64,000 nucleotides of DNA from Cryptomeria japonica (lineage: Eukaryota > Streptophyta > Pinopsida > Cupressales > Cupressaceae): assembly GCF_030272615.1 (NCBI RefSeq), contig NC_081414.1, positions 779,006,119-779,070,118 on the forward strand. Direction: 5' to 3'. Below, one piece after another: positions 34,718-47,324 of the stretch (position 1 is the first letter of the stretch; each line of letters starts with the position of its first letter). The notes beneath the pieces were generated by a model. It had not been told where the DNA came from, ran no database searches, and saw only the letters and a list, made by a program, of their open reading frames with translations. A program made the position numbers and the translations under genes.

Positions 34718-37113
34718 CTATATGGTATGATATTGGCCGCAGCTACCGTTGTCTTTGTCGTCTAACTGATCTGTAAGGAGCTCTATAGATCTCGGAATTT
34801 GCGGTATAGGAGCCTCCATCGTGCCTTCCAGTATCTTCACCACTTCACTCATGTTCGGCCTCTCAATCTCATCGTCTTGAATGCACAACCCAGCCACCAC
34901 AGCGGCTCTTCTCACCTCTCTGATATCCGCTTCACTTGCTATCTTTGCGTCCACAAGCTCTATTATGTTTCCACTTTGAATTTGAGATGAAGCCCATGTA
35001 GGAAAGTACAACCTGCTCTCCTCAACTTTCAAGTCCAGATTTCTACGACCAGATATAATCTCCAGCAACATCATACCGAAACTGTATACGTCCGCCTTGG
35101 GAGTGATTGGAAGCCCAGAGATCCACTCGGGAGCCAAGTATCCACGAGTTCCTCTCGTGGTCGTCAGTACACGGCTGAAATCTCTACCTACCAGCTTCGC
35201 TAGCCCAAAATCTGCCACTTTTGGGCTGAAGTTGCCGTCCAGGAGAATGTTTTCAGGCTTGATATCGCAGTGAATGATGCGAACCCTGCATTCCTCATGC
35301 AGATAAACTAATCCTCGTGCAGTGCCCACAGCAATCTCGAATCGGGTCTTCCAGTCCAAGACCTTCTTTGAGTCTTCCGACTCAGAGAAGAGGAAGGAAT
35401 TTAGAGAGCCATTGGGCATGTAGGCATACACTAGAAGCCTTCGAGAGCCTTCTACGCAGAATCCCCACAGCCTGATCAAATTCACGTGCTGTATTCTGCC
35501 AGTGGTGATTATTTCGGCACGGAATTGTTTATCTGCACGCGAGGAACCCTCTAATCTTTTAACCGCAACAGGCGTGTTGTCTGGCAGAGTCCCTTTGAAC
35601 ACAGAGCCGAAAGCTCCGCTACCCAGCTTATGCTTAAAATTGTCCGTTGCGATCCGCAGCTCTTTGTAACTGAACTTTTCGAGCGATATTGGCACCTCCT
35701 CTTCCACGTCTTTCTTCAACATTCCTTGACGTTTCCACAGAATTAATATGGCCGACATGAGACCCGCAACAGCAAGAAGTGATGCGGCGGCAGAAAGTAA
35801 AATAGTAAGTTTAGGGGTTTTGCTGCTTTTATCTGATTTCAAGTTCAACTGCAACTCAGAAGCAGCCATCCTGACGAAGATGGATTGGCCCTCAGAAGAA
35901 ACGCGCATTCCGAATAAATCCCCGAACCACAGTCTACAGACGGGTAGATCGGAAATAGGGAACGCAAAGGCTATGCAGGAGCAATTGTTGAGACAGGTAG
36001 TCCGGCAGCTTTGCTGAGTTTCCTCGTTGTATAAGACAGCTTCTTTTTCAGACAAGTATTGGTCCTTGGCTTCCGAGAAGCCGTCGGTTGTGTGCCCTCT
36101 GTGATAGAGCAATGCAGGGGTCTTCGCCGAGCACACCCACTCGACCACCAACTTTTTGAGCCCTTCTTGGGTGTGAACCCCTGGACACAACTGCACACAT
36201 CATTCAAATTGCAAAGTCCATACGCCCCGCAGATTTCATAGTCACTGCATTGACCTTGGTATGTCGACCACCGCATACTCCATCTGCCATCATCCATCAA
36301 GTAGTAAAGTTGATATCTGCCATTCTCACTTACCAGGAACCGCCCCGTCAGAATATGATCTATCTGGTTTACAACATAATTAACGTATATTCTTGAAGGA
36401 GAAAGATCCACACAGGACGCTTGCAGTTTCTTAGAACCTACCAATTGGGGTTCGTTAACAAAATAAGCCCCATTCCATTCTCCACTGGACAGGTACGGAA
36501 CCGTGTTGTTATAGAACAGCATCATCTGTGTCTTTCCTGGAGACATGTCCATACCGAAAGAGAAGAGCCCAGTTGCAGGATCCGAAGAACTCTTCCAGGA
36601 AGTCAGCTTCATGCCTTTCCACATCTTCATGGCAGGCAACCATGTATCTGGCGGATGCGCGAAACTCTCCCAAAGAATCGCAGACTCATTGTGGGTTTCC
36701 AGCATAATAAAATTGCCAGAGTCCGTTAACACAGCTCTTGATCCTTTCTGGTCGCTATCAGTCGACCAAACAGACCGGCCCTTCTTATCAAACAATCTGA
36801 GATGACCGTCTCTCGAAAATTTTAGAATGCCAAGCTTGCTTCTGACAGGATTTTCTCTGTTAGCCACCCAAACAATGACGTTTTGAGAGATTGGTGCATG
36901 CCAGATGCCAATATACCAGTTTTCCGTTCCTTTCGGGCTGAAAAATCCCAATGCAAACGTGCCATTTTTGGAATTTAGGGTCTGATTTCCAGTGAGTGAA
37001 GCCCCTAAGAAAAGGGTATCTCCACCATCCACTGCTAGTGAACTGCAGTAATGCGCTTCAATAATCATAGTAAATGCTAGGAACAAATGTTTCATGGCCA
37101 ATTCAATAACCAT
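34718..37113 (-). pseudogene. SRK-2: S-receptor-like kinase with a single 2-bp frameshift
   Basis: Paralogue of SRK-1, same length and domain order, starting at ATG 37113 (a second ATG at 37095) and stopping at 34718. The lectin and S-locus half is open from 37113 to about 36095. The PAN, membrane and kinase half is open in another frame from about 36090 to 34718. The frames part at a TG repeat at 36089-36094, which has one TG more than SRK-1 and SRK-3 at the same place. The kinase half keeps GSGAFG, VAVK, HCDIKPEN, DFG and APE. As read, the receptor would be cut after the S-locus/EGF region, giving a secreted lectin-like product without membrane or kinase. A sequencing slip in the TG run is an alternative explanation. 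Confidence 0.88.
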
Positions 37114-37350
37114 AGCGTTTGTTTTTTCTTAACATTTGCTTCTTAGTAGTGCGTAGATGGTACATAAACAGTTTCTGGTGTATCTTCGAATTTAAATAGA
37201 AAAACAAGGCTACGCAATGAACAACAAGACCCAAGTACTGCTGGAGATGGAATTTCGAAATTTGACTTTTCTGGTCATTCATTAGGGTAATTATGATATT
37301 GTTATCAGAATTCAATTGTGTAGCTTTTAAAATAACTGTATAATTTTTCA
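37114..37350 (-). promoter_or_regulatory. 5' flank of SRK-2
   Basis: The first 80 bases match the SRK-1 flank (TTCTTAACA..TTGCTTC, then GTAGATGGTACATAAACAGTTTCTGG) and a short TTCGAATTTAAATAGAAA block is shared with the SRK-3 flank. No CACGTG core was seen. Confidence 0.4.
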
Positions 37351-37359
37351 ACTAAATTT

Positions 37360-37800
37360 ATTGATTTATGTTTCATGAATAGTGATTCACAAGAATTAAC
37401 CAATTAAATAATTTTTCAATCAAATTCATTCATTCATGTTTCATGAATAGTGATTCAAAAAATCTCTCACATAAACATGAATGATACACTAACACTTATA
37501 ACATCTAAACACGTGAAAAATATCTCCTACAAATAAACTTAATCTTTTCTAAACACAATTACCACTCATTACATCTAAATGTGTGAAAAGATATCTCCTA
37601 CAAATAAACTGTGTCTTTTCTAAACAAGCTTAACAGTCATCACATCTAAAGGCCTGAAAAAATCTCTTACAAATAAATTTGGTCTTTTCTAAACGCGCTA
37701 AACATTCATTACATCACGTGTCAAAAATATCTCTAATCGACTGAGCGTAAGCCTAATCTTTTTCTAATCGACTGAGCGTAAGCCTAATCTTTTTCTAAAC
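37360..37800. repeat. Minisatellite of about 65-bp units plus a 32-bp tandem duplication
   Basis: Units of the form 'CATCTAAAnnnGTGAAAAATATCTCCTACAAATAAACT..TCTTTTCTAAAC' occur about four times between 37500 and 37720. At 37733-37796 the block CTAATCGACTGAGCGTAAGC is present twice at 32-bp spacing. Near 37375-37455 TTCATGAATAGTGATTCA also appears twice. Confidence 0.7.
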
Positions 37801-38056
37801 GCGTGTATTGGTAAAGTCTAGTCTTCTGTGCCGGATGAGAGACGAACACTTTGCTATTGGCACCGTAAAAGTAGGGCAAAATTTCTGTCATATTTTCTTC
37901 AATGCACACCAGAACCGAGCAATATGAATACGTGACATGGTCTGCGTGAAATGATGCGCTATTCAATCCATCCTTTTCTATAACATTTTTTAGACGAGAG
38001 AGACTTCTTAACGGGTTTATATCATTCTTAGCAAGTTGAAATGCCCTCCCGAGACC
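37784..38056 (-). pseudogene. Unidentified coding-like exon or relic
   Basis: One minus-strand frame is open from about 38056 to the stop at 37784, about 90 codons, with more balanced base composition than the flanks. It reads like real protein: LRSLSRLKNVIEKDGLNSAS followed by a Cys/Tyr-rich and Asn/Tyr-rich stretch (ENMTEILPYFYGANSK). An in-frame stop lies a few codons upstream of 38056, next to a GCAG that could be a splice acceptor. I do not recognise the family. Part of its upstream half (37984-38025) is repeated at 38198-38238. Confidence 0.35.
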
Positions 38057-38060
38057 ACTG

Positions 38061-41000
38061 CTTCGTTCAATAATTATTTTAATTTAATTTCTTATTAAGA
38101 ATTATTTAATTTAATTTCTATTTAAGAATTATTTTATAAAAAGTCATTAAATGGTTAGTATTCTTTATTACTAATATGTTTCATATAAATTAACATTTTT
38201 TTAGACGAGAGACTTCTTAATGGGTTTATATCATGTTTTTAATACATGAACACATTTATTTGGAAATCATGGAATTGTAAAATGTATAGCTTTTTTCATG
38301 AATATAATTTGTTCTATCTTTTTTGGTCTATCAAAAAAATTTGACTAACTGATATAAGCATTGAAGTTGTCCTAGTTGGTTTTGGCAAAATGAATAAACT
38401 TCAATCCTTGACTCTTAGCCAAATAAGAATTAGAATAGAATCATGTTCTTGCATCGAATATAACAAATGAACTTGTGAAAGATATGAAATCCTTAAAAAT
38501 CTTACAAATTGAATTTACAATTAGACAAATAAAAGATTGAAAATGATCTAGTTCATGAGCATTACTAAGTCTTTGGAATTACTTCCTCTAATTTGACCAT
38601 CCTTGTGGAAAAATATCCAGTGCTAACTTGAATTAAATGTATTTCATATGTAGTTTATCCCATAAGACTTTCTAAGCTCAATTTAACAAGGTTGTATAAA
38701 AGGAAATAGTTTTGTCTTGTTACCCATTAAAATTTCCCTATAAGGACTAATGGTTGGTTTTTTATGTTTGATTAACCATCATTGCCATTCTGGCATATGA
38801 GGCCCACCTTATATAGAAAAATGAACAATCCAAATATCTATTTGATAGTGTCATGTGTTACTGACCTATCCATAAAATTTTGGGTATCAGTTCACAAGGT
38901 TACCTAAATTATTGAACACCTATTGGGCACTAAAACAACTATTGCAATTTGAATGAATTGAAGTGGCTATATGTACTATCTAAGAGGTTATTTGAAAGAC
39001 TCAATTTGAGTTTGTATTGGAAATTGAATGAGGTTTGGTTTTTGAACAATGCAAGAATCACATCATTCCTACAATATGAAAGAAAATATTTTTCTAAATG
39101 GGTATTTTAGCTAAAATGTGGCTGATTTTGGGCTAGCATAGCTATTGGGTAGAGATCGAAACTGCATGCTAATGGCCACAACAGGAACTCGATGGCACTA
39201 GGATCTTGAGTGTATATAAGGATTTTATATCACTCTCAAGGTACACATGTTCACAATTTTGTTATGTTGTTGCTATAAATTATATTGGGTCATAGATATT
39301 TGGACTTGAAGTTGGAGGATAGAAGGTTCAACCTTCTTACATGGGTTTCATCTCAAATCTAGAGGCAAAACGTGATAGGACTTGTGGATGGAATGATATG
39401 AAGTGAGGCTAATATTGAAGAGGTGAGAAGGTCCTATTGTAAATATTGTCATTGATGTCAAAAGAATTTACTATTTTCATTCATGAAGATTGATGAACAT
39501 ATTTGATGATCCTTGTGTGTTTATTGAACATAAACAAGTTTGGGTCAATTCTAGATTACTATGCTTTACATTATGCTATATTATGCTTCACATTGTATAT
39601 TGGTTGATACTTTTCATACATATTTCTCGGTTTGATCACACAAGTGATTACAGTCCCAATCTAAATTTATATATACAATGATTTCAGTCCCAGTATATGC
39701 ATAACATCAAAGAGAGAGTCCTAGTAATATATATATATATATATATACTTACAATGATTTTGGTCTCAGTGTATGTATGGCAATAGATAGCTAGTCCCAG
39801 TAATATTTATACATATGTAGTGATCAAGTGATATCTGGATGCAGACAATATGTAGCAATCAAGTATAAACTCAGTGATAATACACTCAGTATAATACAAA
39901 TAAATGCAGTGATATTAATTAGAGAGTCAAACTAAGTCAGTTTTATATGCATTAATATAGTTATGAAATGATATGGTTAATGTATGAAAAGAACCAATCA
40001 AAGTTTATGAAAACTATATGTACACAAGCTACGATTTGAGAAAAAAATATATCAATTAAAAAAGCATAATCAATATGATTATGGTTTATAAAAGTCACAA
40101 CTGATTGGATTACAAAGATACAACGTCTCTACGAAAAGTTATAAGAAAGATATATAAAGGAATTAAATCATTTTGGCAAGGAGTGTGTAAAATACTAAGA
40201 TATATCTACAGGCAGATTTCTAAAAGAAAAAATAAATGCTAGATATATGAGAAGTTATAAATAAAGAAAGAATGCAGATTCGAAAAGAGAATTATGAAGA
40301 GAAGGTTAGGAAATTAAGCTTTCTTAAAGTCAAAGAGTGCATATTTGAAAGGCTGTGTTGTTTTGAATATCTCTTGAAGATATTATATATTTACAATTGA
40401 GAGATGTGAGAGTATTAAATAGAAAGAATATCCTTAATCATTAAACTAGATTTAATATTTAAGTTAAGAGGTTTTCAAAAAAAGTATGTAAAAAGATACT
40501 TTGAGTTATGATATTGGAGGTACCTATTTTTTAGTTTTTATGTATATCAAATAGGCACTTTGAGAATGATCTCTTGATGTCTTTTATATAATTGTTCTAA
40601 AAATAAGTATGCTAATAACACTTACAATTTCCAAAAAAATAAAGAATAATTTAATATTCATCAAAGTGTGTTGTACTTATAGAGGTAGTGAAACACCAAT
40701 ATGTTTAATGATAAAGGATTAAGAAGTTTAATATATATAAGATTTAAAGGTGAATTTAAAAGGATATAAAGAGTGATATAGAATACTTTTTAATTTTTTA
40801 ACGACTCTTATTGTGTACACTAATATGCTTAGGGTATGTTTAAATAAAAAAGATAAAATATGAATTCACTTACAACATTATGCAAAAATTATACCTCCAA
40901 CAATGGGTTGTAGTTATGCACTTTTTTTGTCTACCTTCAAGATATCAATAATAAGAGCAGATTATGAATTGGAAATAAATGGTGAGCTATGCTAGGGTTC

Positions 41001-41179
41001 ATTAAATTTTACACTTTCTTTTGCATGCCACACTACAATTATTATAGGAACTTTCTAGTTTGTGTTTGCAATTATGATGAGTCCTTTGTATTGTGTAGGC
41101 CTAAGGGCCATTCCTCTTCTCCCTTTTTAAATGCCCCTAAATTTTCATTCAACCATAGTTGTTATTGGTGGAGTTGAAA
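38061..41179. other. Long AT-rich intergenic stretch
   Basis: No gene recognised. Contains a short tandem of TAATTTAATTTCT..AAGAATTATTT units (38065-38135), an (AT)n run at 39727-39748, and repeats of 'ACAATGATTT(C/T)(A/G)GTC(C/T)CAGT' near 39675 and 39752. Short ORFs have no pattern. Confidence 0.4.
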
Positions 41180-44100
41180 TCTTAACAATGACATCCCATG
41201 GTTCCCTCACCCAAATGACCCAAGAAATTTATCTTAGAGGTGTTTTATGAGGTAAGTCTTCTGAACCACCTCTAGATATTGTGCCTACACTTCTAAAATC
41301 TGAAGAAGCCTAAATTAATGGCTTACAAAAATCACCCTCATGGGATGGGATCCCCCCTAAAAGTATGCTTCATAGATGGGTTGCCAAATCTTTGACCTCA
41401 CATGGGATTTAAATGGTCACTATGTAGAACCTTTCTAATGGTTTTTCCCCTTTTCACTTTCCTAAAGCTAAACATGTCTAGGCTTTTATCACTTGAGGCT
41501 CGTGGCTTATTCATTCCTTGTTAATTATTTTTAAACTATGAACCGATGAATTTTCCATCATAGATGAAAATTTCCTTTCTATCCTAGTTTGGATTGAATT
41601 CCCTAGTTTACCTATGCTTTTCTAGCAGTTTCTCTCTAGGATAGGGACCTCACTAGGCATTATTTTTTATGTAAAACTTGAGAAATTTTATTCAAATTTC
41701 CCCAACCAATAAGTCTATGTCAATATTGATGTATCAAAGGACTTCAAGAAAAGTGTGGATATTCAAACTGGTTAGTCTTTCTACTACTACATAATCCAAT
41801 ATATCAATCTTGAGAACACCTTCTATTGATGCAAAACATCCAATAACAATATTAAGGATTGTTCTCTAGCCTCTCAACACTCTAAACCCACTTCACCATC
41901 TTGTATGGGACCATCAGATGCTTCTAAGGACAAGGTTGGATGATCTACAATGGTTAATCACAAAACCAAGAATACTAGTGCTCCTAAAACATTTCCCAAA
42001 TATTTTAGGCAAGGAGGCTTAGGTGCTCAAATTCCAAAATCTATTGACAACCCTGTGTTGATGATTATATGTTCTATTGCCTAGCCTAGTTTGGTTGTTT
42101 CTAAACCTTAGATTGGTCATGTTCATTATACCTCAACAACTATGGTGGATGAAAGAATATTTTCTAACTCATTAGGTGGCTAGAAAATGGTAAATATGTC
42201 CCTTAATATGGACAGTCAAGACCCATTAATGTTCAAATTGGAAGCTATGTTGCAAAAAAAACTATATTTTAGAACAATTATTTTGTCCTCTATGGACTAG
42301 ATAATTAGGAAATTCCGCTTGATTTCTAACGAATTGTATTTCTTGGAATGTGAGGGATCTAACTGACCTTCCTTCTGAATACTTTATTCATGATATGGAT
42401 GTTTTATTACCAGATTTAGACATTTTTTTGTTTCAAAGTGTCTATATTTTTTTTCTCTCAACAACTTGTCATGTCATTTAAATTTGGGGGTTTTCTCTTT
42501 TTTAAAACCATGAAGTTTCTCCTGGTGGACTTCTCACTTTGCTCTCATCTATGTGTCATCATATTTTAGCTGATCATGAATGTGACCCTACTAATAGAGT
42601 GGTTTGGGCTCTCTTTCATCTTTGTAATCATTTGATTAGGTTAATTAATGTTCATTCTTCCAATGATGTAATTGAGAGATGTTCTCTCTAGGATTGGGGA
42701 TTTAATTCAATTCTAGTTACCAATTGGGTAGTGTAAGAAGGTTTTAATATGATAGAATTATCCCAAATGATAAATGCTAAATCCTGCCTATGTATTTGAT
42801 AGTTGGCAAAAGGGAGGCTTGGTTCTATATGAAAAATAAATTGGGTCTTTTCAACCTAACTCTAGCAATTGTCCAAATCAATCACCATGGAATGTGAAGA
42901 AAAACTTGTAAGAAAATCCTATTAGGATTTTCAAAACATTTGATTGTGCCATGATTTTGGCACAATATTTATTTAATTTTTCCATTGTTATTCTCTACCA
43001 GTCAAATTCTTGGTTGGTATTTTCTTATTTGACAACGTCTACAAATATTTCTACATTGAATGGAAAGTTGTGCCCCCAAATCTATGAAAGAATAACTCTT
43101 CCTCTACATGACTCTTCTTACTCACAAAGCTATGTTTGCTCACATCTAGTTTGTTTGAAACCTTGAGACACATTCCTTTCACAACACTAAGTGGATTAAT
43201 TAGTGGAATAATTCTTTAACCCATACTCTCATAAATTTTTATATTTTTGGGTGCTAGCTAGAATGCTTCTATCATTGATCATATGAGGATACTACTCGGG
43301 AGCTTTGTTTGATCATTACCACTATAGAAGCTTAGTTATTTGATCTTGTCACGTAATTCTACCTTGCTTAACTATACTAATAGAGGAAAATAGATAACAC
43401 TTACTCAGCTCAAGACATTGATATTATGGCCAAGTTCAACCAGCTCAAAATTAGCAACAAAGTTTCAAAGGAATTTTTTTAGGGATTGTGGACCTTATAT
43501 ACCTTACTATCAAAACAATTTGTGAAGGTCAACAACTCCATGAATTCTAAGAAATTATGATAGTGTATTTGTAGCTCATGAAATTACCCGTAAAAGGTAG
43601 TTTTCTCTACAAAAATACCTTGAGGTTGTCCCAGGTATATACTATATCTACTTTACTTCATTATTTATTCCTATATTCACCTTAATACTAGCGAATTCAT
43701 CTTAGTAAATATTTATAGCTATAAGATGGTATGTAACCCATGTATGGTACCCCTATCCTATATGTTTTCTTGTAATTATTTTTCTTTTCAACCTTGATGT
43801 CGTGATATGTGATATGATTGAAGTCAATTTGATTGCCATGTTCCTACCAACAATAGGCAACAAAATTCCCAAGCCACATGGTCGAAGACATGATGGCCTT
43901 CACTACAAGCCCAAAGAAATTCTCTAATAAGTTTTCCAACTTTCAAACAAGAGGCCTTAAAAGTATCCCATCTTGTCAATTGTTGGATTTCAAATTATTT
44001 AGGCATTTTAGTGATCAACTCCTTTCTATGGGGGATCTCAAAGAAATTCTTCTCTATGGACAACCACAAAGTTGTTTGTCTATGTAGCTTCCCCCATGAA

Positions 44101-44960
44101 TTCTCCAAGACCTTTTAGGATACTTTTGAAAATAATATTAGAAAGGTTTACCTAGAAGCCATGCATATTGGGTCATTCGGAAATTTGATAAGAAAAGGTA
44201 ATATCAAATTCATACCTAAAAATAGTGATTCCAAGGATATCAATAGCTGGCACATATCACTCTACTCAAGGTTGTGTACAAGATCATCACCAAAGTACAA
44301 GCCCTCAAGTTGTAATTGATGTTGTCACTTATTATTAGACCTAAATAAATAGGATTCATCAAATCCAAATTTATACTAGATAATATTATTGTTGTTTATG
44401 AGGATATATGTTGAACTCAATAGTCTAAATAACACTTGATTTGTATCAGCTTTGATTTACTAAGGCCTATGACCACATAGAAGAGCTTGCATTCTTTCTA
44501 TGTTGTATGCCCTTATTTTTAGATCTCAATTTATTCATTCAATTCAAATTTTCTTTGTTGATGCCTTGGCTTTTTTTACAATATTTGGTCGACAACCCCT
44601 TTACCTAGTTCTCTATGTCGTTATCATAAAATGTTTCAATTGTCTCTTGGCTCGATCTATTTCTTTACCAGAAACCACACTAGACACCCGTTGGAAGACT
44701 CTTCCCTCACTTTTTGTGAAGACAAAGAGAACATCAAGAAAGATCTCATGTGCTTTGATATTTTTCAAGTGTTAGGATCCAACATCGAATGATATAAAAC
44801 CCTTTTCTATAGTCATTATTTCCTTTTGAGGCTAGCCTAGTTGGCTTCGTTTTAGTGGAAACGGATCAAGTATGAGAAAATTTTAAGTTCTTGGGGATAC
44901 CTTTTCTTTCCAAGCCATCCCTTTTAAATTATGGCTTGTTATGTTGACAATAATTAGGAA
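41180..44960 (+). pseudogene. Decayed LINE (L1-type) retrotransposon
   Basis: Reading through stops and frame changes gives ORF1-like sequence at about 41180-42290, an endonuclease start at about 42335 (ISWNVRDL, later LLTLLSSMCHHILADHECDP and INVHSSNDVIERCSL near 42535-42690), and reverse transcriptase blocks at about 44240-44400 (ITLL..VVYKIITKVQALKL, then GFIKSKFILDNIIVVYED) and 44450-44650 (a degenerate 'KAYDHIEW'-like position, then LYALIFRSQFIHSIQIFFVDA). These are the order and motifs of plant L1 LINEs. Every block carries stops. No poly-A tail or target duplication was identified. Confidence 0.65.
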
Positions 44961-46290
44961 GAAAATTTAACATTAGATCAGCAAGCCTCTCTTGGCTAGA
45001 AAGTTTCAAATATGCTAAAAGATTTTAGTAGACACACATGTTTATCATTCCTTAGGAATGGACATGATATGAATGTATAAGGAGATACAAGGGTGTAAAT
45101 GATATAATATATGAATGAAATCAATACAATAACTTTTGGGTTCCAATCATATGTGTTACATACTTGTCATCTATATTATATGTTAATTAAGTAATCAATC
45201 ATCTAAATCCGATTTCATATCTTCCTCAATAGGATTGAGTTTAGGGTGTAAGACTAAAATCATAGAAATTCCTCCATTTTTCTATTTCCATCTCCATAGA
45301 TAGATGATAGACCTAATATAGATAATAAACAATATTCTATCAAACCAAAATAATATATGCTCAAATAAATTTCAGAGATTAATACTCAGAAAGAAGAATC
45401 CAAGCAACTTGAAAATGAAATGAAGAAGTAGAAATAGTTTCTAAATCTAGAGAAAATGGTATGTATAGCCAAGTGAGAAAGTTGTTGAGAATGTGAGAGT
45501 GTTTTTAATTTTAGAATGTTGTTGAAGAATGTTAATGTGAGTGTGAAAGATAAAGAAGTAATTTTAGAAAACAAGAATCAATATTTTAACTAAATGTTGG
45601 AGGTAAAAGAGAGGTTTAGAGGAAGCTAAAATGATTCTCAATGATATTGTAGGTTGGTAGAGGAATTATTCTATTGAAACATGACATTTTTAATGTCTCA
45701 AAAGACAATACCATCTTATATTTTCATGGGAAAGAAGCACATCATGTAAATATTTTTATGTAGCACATTTGTCTAAATAAAAATCTAGACCATTAGTTGG
45801 GGAATTGGGTATGCATGGAAAATTAGAAATGTCTTAGATTAGAATCATGAAAAAATGTGCATAGTTTTCTCAAATTAAAGTAAAGGGAAGGTGCATGTGA
45901 TGTGAAATTGAATAAGATGTACTTTACAACATTAAAATGAAAAGAACCAATCAAGGTCATGCATTTCAATGACCTTGAAAAGAGTTTTATGAGAATATCA
46001 TCCTCAAGAATGAAATTGTTGTATAAATGGTAAAATATAGTGGTGTCTCAATATTTTGTGAGATGGGATTCTTTAGAATTATATATGATAGTGAACTAAT
46101 TGTACAATATAATGTAGGGGTTGGTTGAAATTGAGTTATTGGCTAACTATTTTTGTCCCAAGATTTCCTTTTTTACTTCTTGTCATAGCAACCTTACCTA
46201 TCAACCATTTATTGTCTAGGACGCAAGTCTTTAATATTGGTGTAAGTTACACCTCCCCTAATATCGTCTCATGTTATACGTTTCTTACTG
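44961..46290. other. AT-rich intergenic stretch, nothing recognised
   Basis: One 62-codon minus-strand ORF (45386-45574) is a low-complexity Ser/Phe/Leu run. No motif. Confidence 0.4.
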
Positions 46291-46330
46291 CTCGTTTTTG
46301 AATTCCCTTTTTTGTTTTGCATCTAGTTTC

Positions 46331-46975
46331 TCTATGCAAAATCAAGCTATGGGTGGTGACCTAATCCAAAATAAACCAAATAATTATGATTACCTCAAAA
46401 CAAATGAAGAGCTATGGCCAATAGTGGCGAATGTTAACTTAGTAGACTATGTGGAGGGAATGAAGGGTTTTGACCCTGGCCTCTCAAAGCAATTTTCCTA
46501 TTGATGGGAGAAAGGTGAAGTTCAAATTGGAGGGGCGGTTTTTCCCATTTCAGTAGAGACTATTTCTATTACTATTGGCTTGTCTTTGGATGGTGTGACC
46601 TTCCTCAAAATGACCAAGGGGAGTTATAAGAATGATTTTTTGAGATTCCTTAAATAGGGTTAAGGTGTTTCATAGCTTTAGAGTGGTTATAACAAAGAGG
46701 ATCTCCCTAGGATTTGGAAAGATGTGGCACTTTTTATCATAAATTATATTATGAAAGATAGGAGGTTCAAATGTTTTCACACTCAAATCTTCCCAATGTT
46801 GAATCATCTCAGGTATGGAGCTAAAATGAATTTCTCATTCTGGGATTTTCTCTTCCTTATCTCAATCGATTGTTTTTTTATAGAGCCAAGAATACTTCTT
46901 CCCTATACTAGGGATTAATTTAAAGACTTTATAGCTTTCATTTGGCTATAACCCTATCTAGTGGCCCACCTATGA
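46331..46975 (+). pseudogene. Unidentified transposon-like ORF relic
   Basis: Plus-strand reading through stops: an ATG at 46334 gives QNQAMGGDLIQNKPNNYDYL and continues in frame to 46502. Beyond a stop it goes on as 'GGAVFPISVETISITIGLSL' and 'KMTKGSYKNDFLRF', then in a shifted frame as a block with DLPRIWKDVALFIINYIMKD, ending at about 46918. The even protein-like texture suggests a once-coding gene about 200 residues long or more, cut by the small LTR element that follows at 46980. I do not recognise the family. It may be a plant transposon-associated protein. Confidence 0.4.
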
Positions 46976-46979
46976 TCTA

Positions 46980-47324
46980 TATTGGCAGTGGGCCAACATC
47001 CCTTGCAAGGGATTCACGACATGGTTTAACAACCTCCTATGGATTCTATAAGTCTAGTGGTTGTATTAGGCATTGGCAGGTTGATGTTTTGGTGCAACGA
47101 CAACCCTATCTTGTAACAAGTGGTATGAGAGCTTGATCATAGGTTCGAATCACGCAGGCTGTGGTGAGTGATGCTAGGAGGGGGATTGTTGGAAGTGGGC
47201 CATCATCCCTCACGAGGATTTGCGACATGGTTTAATAGCCTCCTATGGATTCTACAAGTCTAGTGGTTGTATTGGGCATTGACAAGTTGATTTTTTGGTT
47301 CAACGACAACCCTATCCTATAACA
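46980..47324 (+). mobile_element. Miniature LTR element (TRIM-like), about 345 bp
   Basis: Two repeats of about 138 bp (46980-47118 and 47187-47324) share blocks AGTGGGCCA, GACATGGTTTAA, CCTCCTATGGATTCTA and TAGTGGTTGTATT. After the first comes TGGTATGAGAGCTTG (47121-47135), one base from the initiator-Met primer site. Before the second comes the purine tract GCTAGGAGGGGGATT (47172-47186). The 68-bp interior holds nothing else. This is the architecture of a terminal-repeat retrotransposon in miniature. The first LTR starts TATTGG instead of TGTTGG. No target duplication is visible. Confidence 0.8.

Noticed and set aside
34718-37113. SRK-2 as two separate genes (a secreted lectin and a kinase)
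   Set aside because: The two frames together equal SRK-1 in length and order, and a single TG insertion explains the split.
47121-47160. tRNA-like sequence near GAGCTTGATCATAGGTTCGAATC
   Set aside because: It resembles a tRNA T-arm (GGTTCGAATC) but no acceptor, D-arm or anticodon arm could be folded around it; the position is the primer site and interior of the TRIM element.
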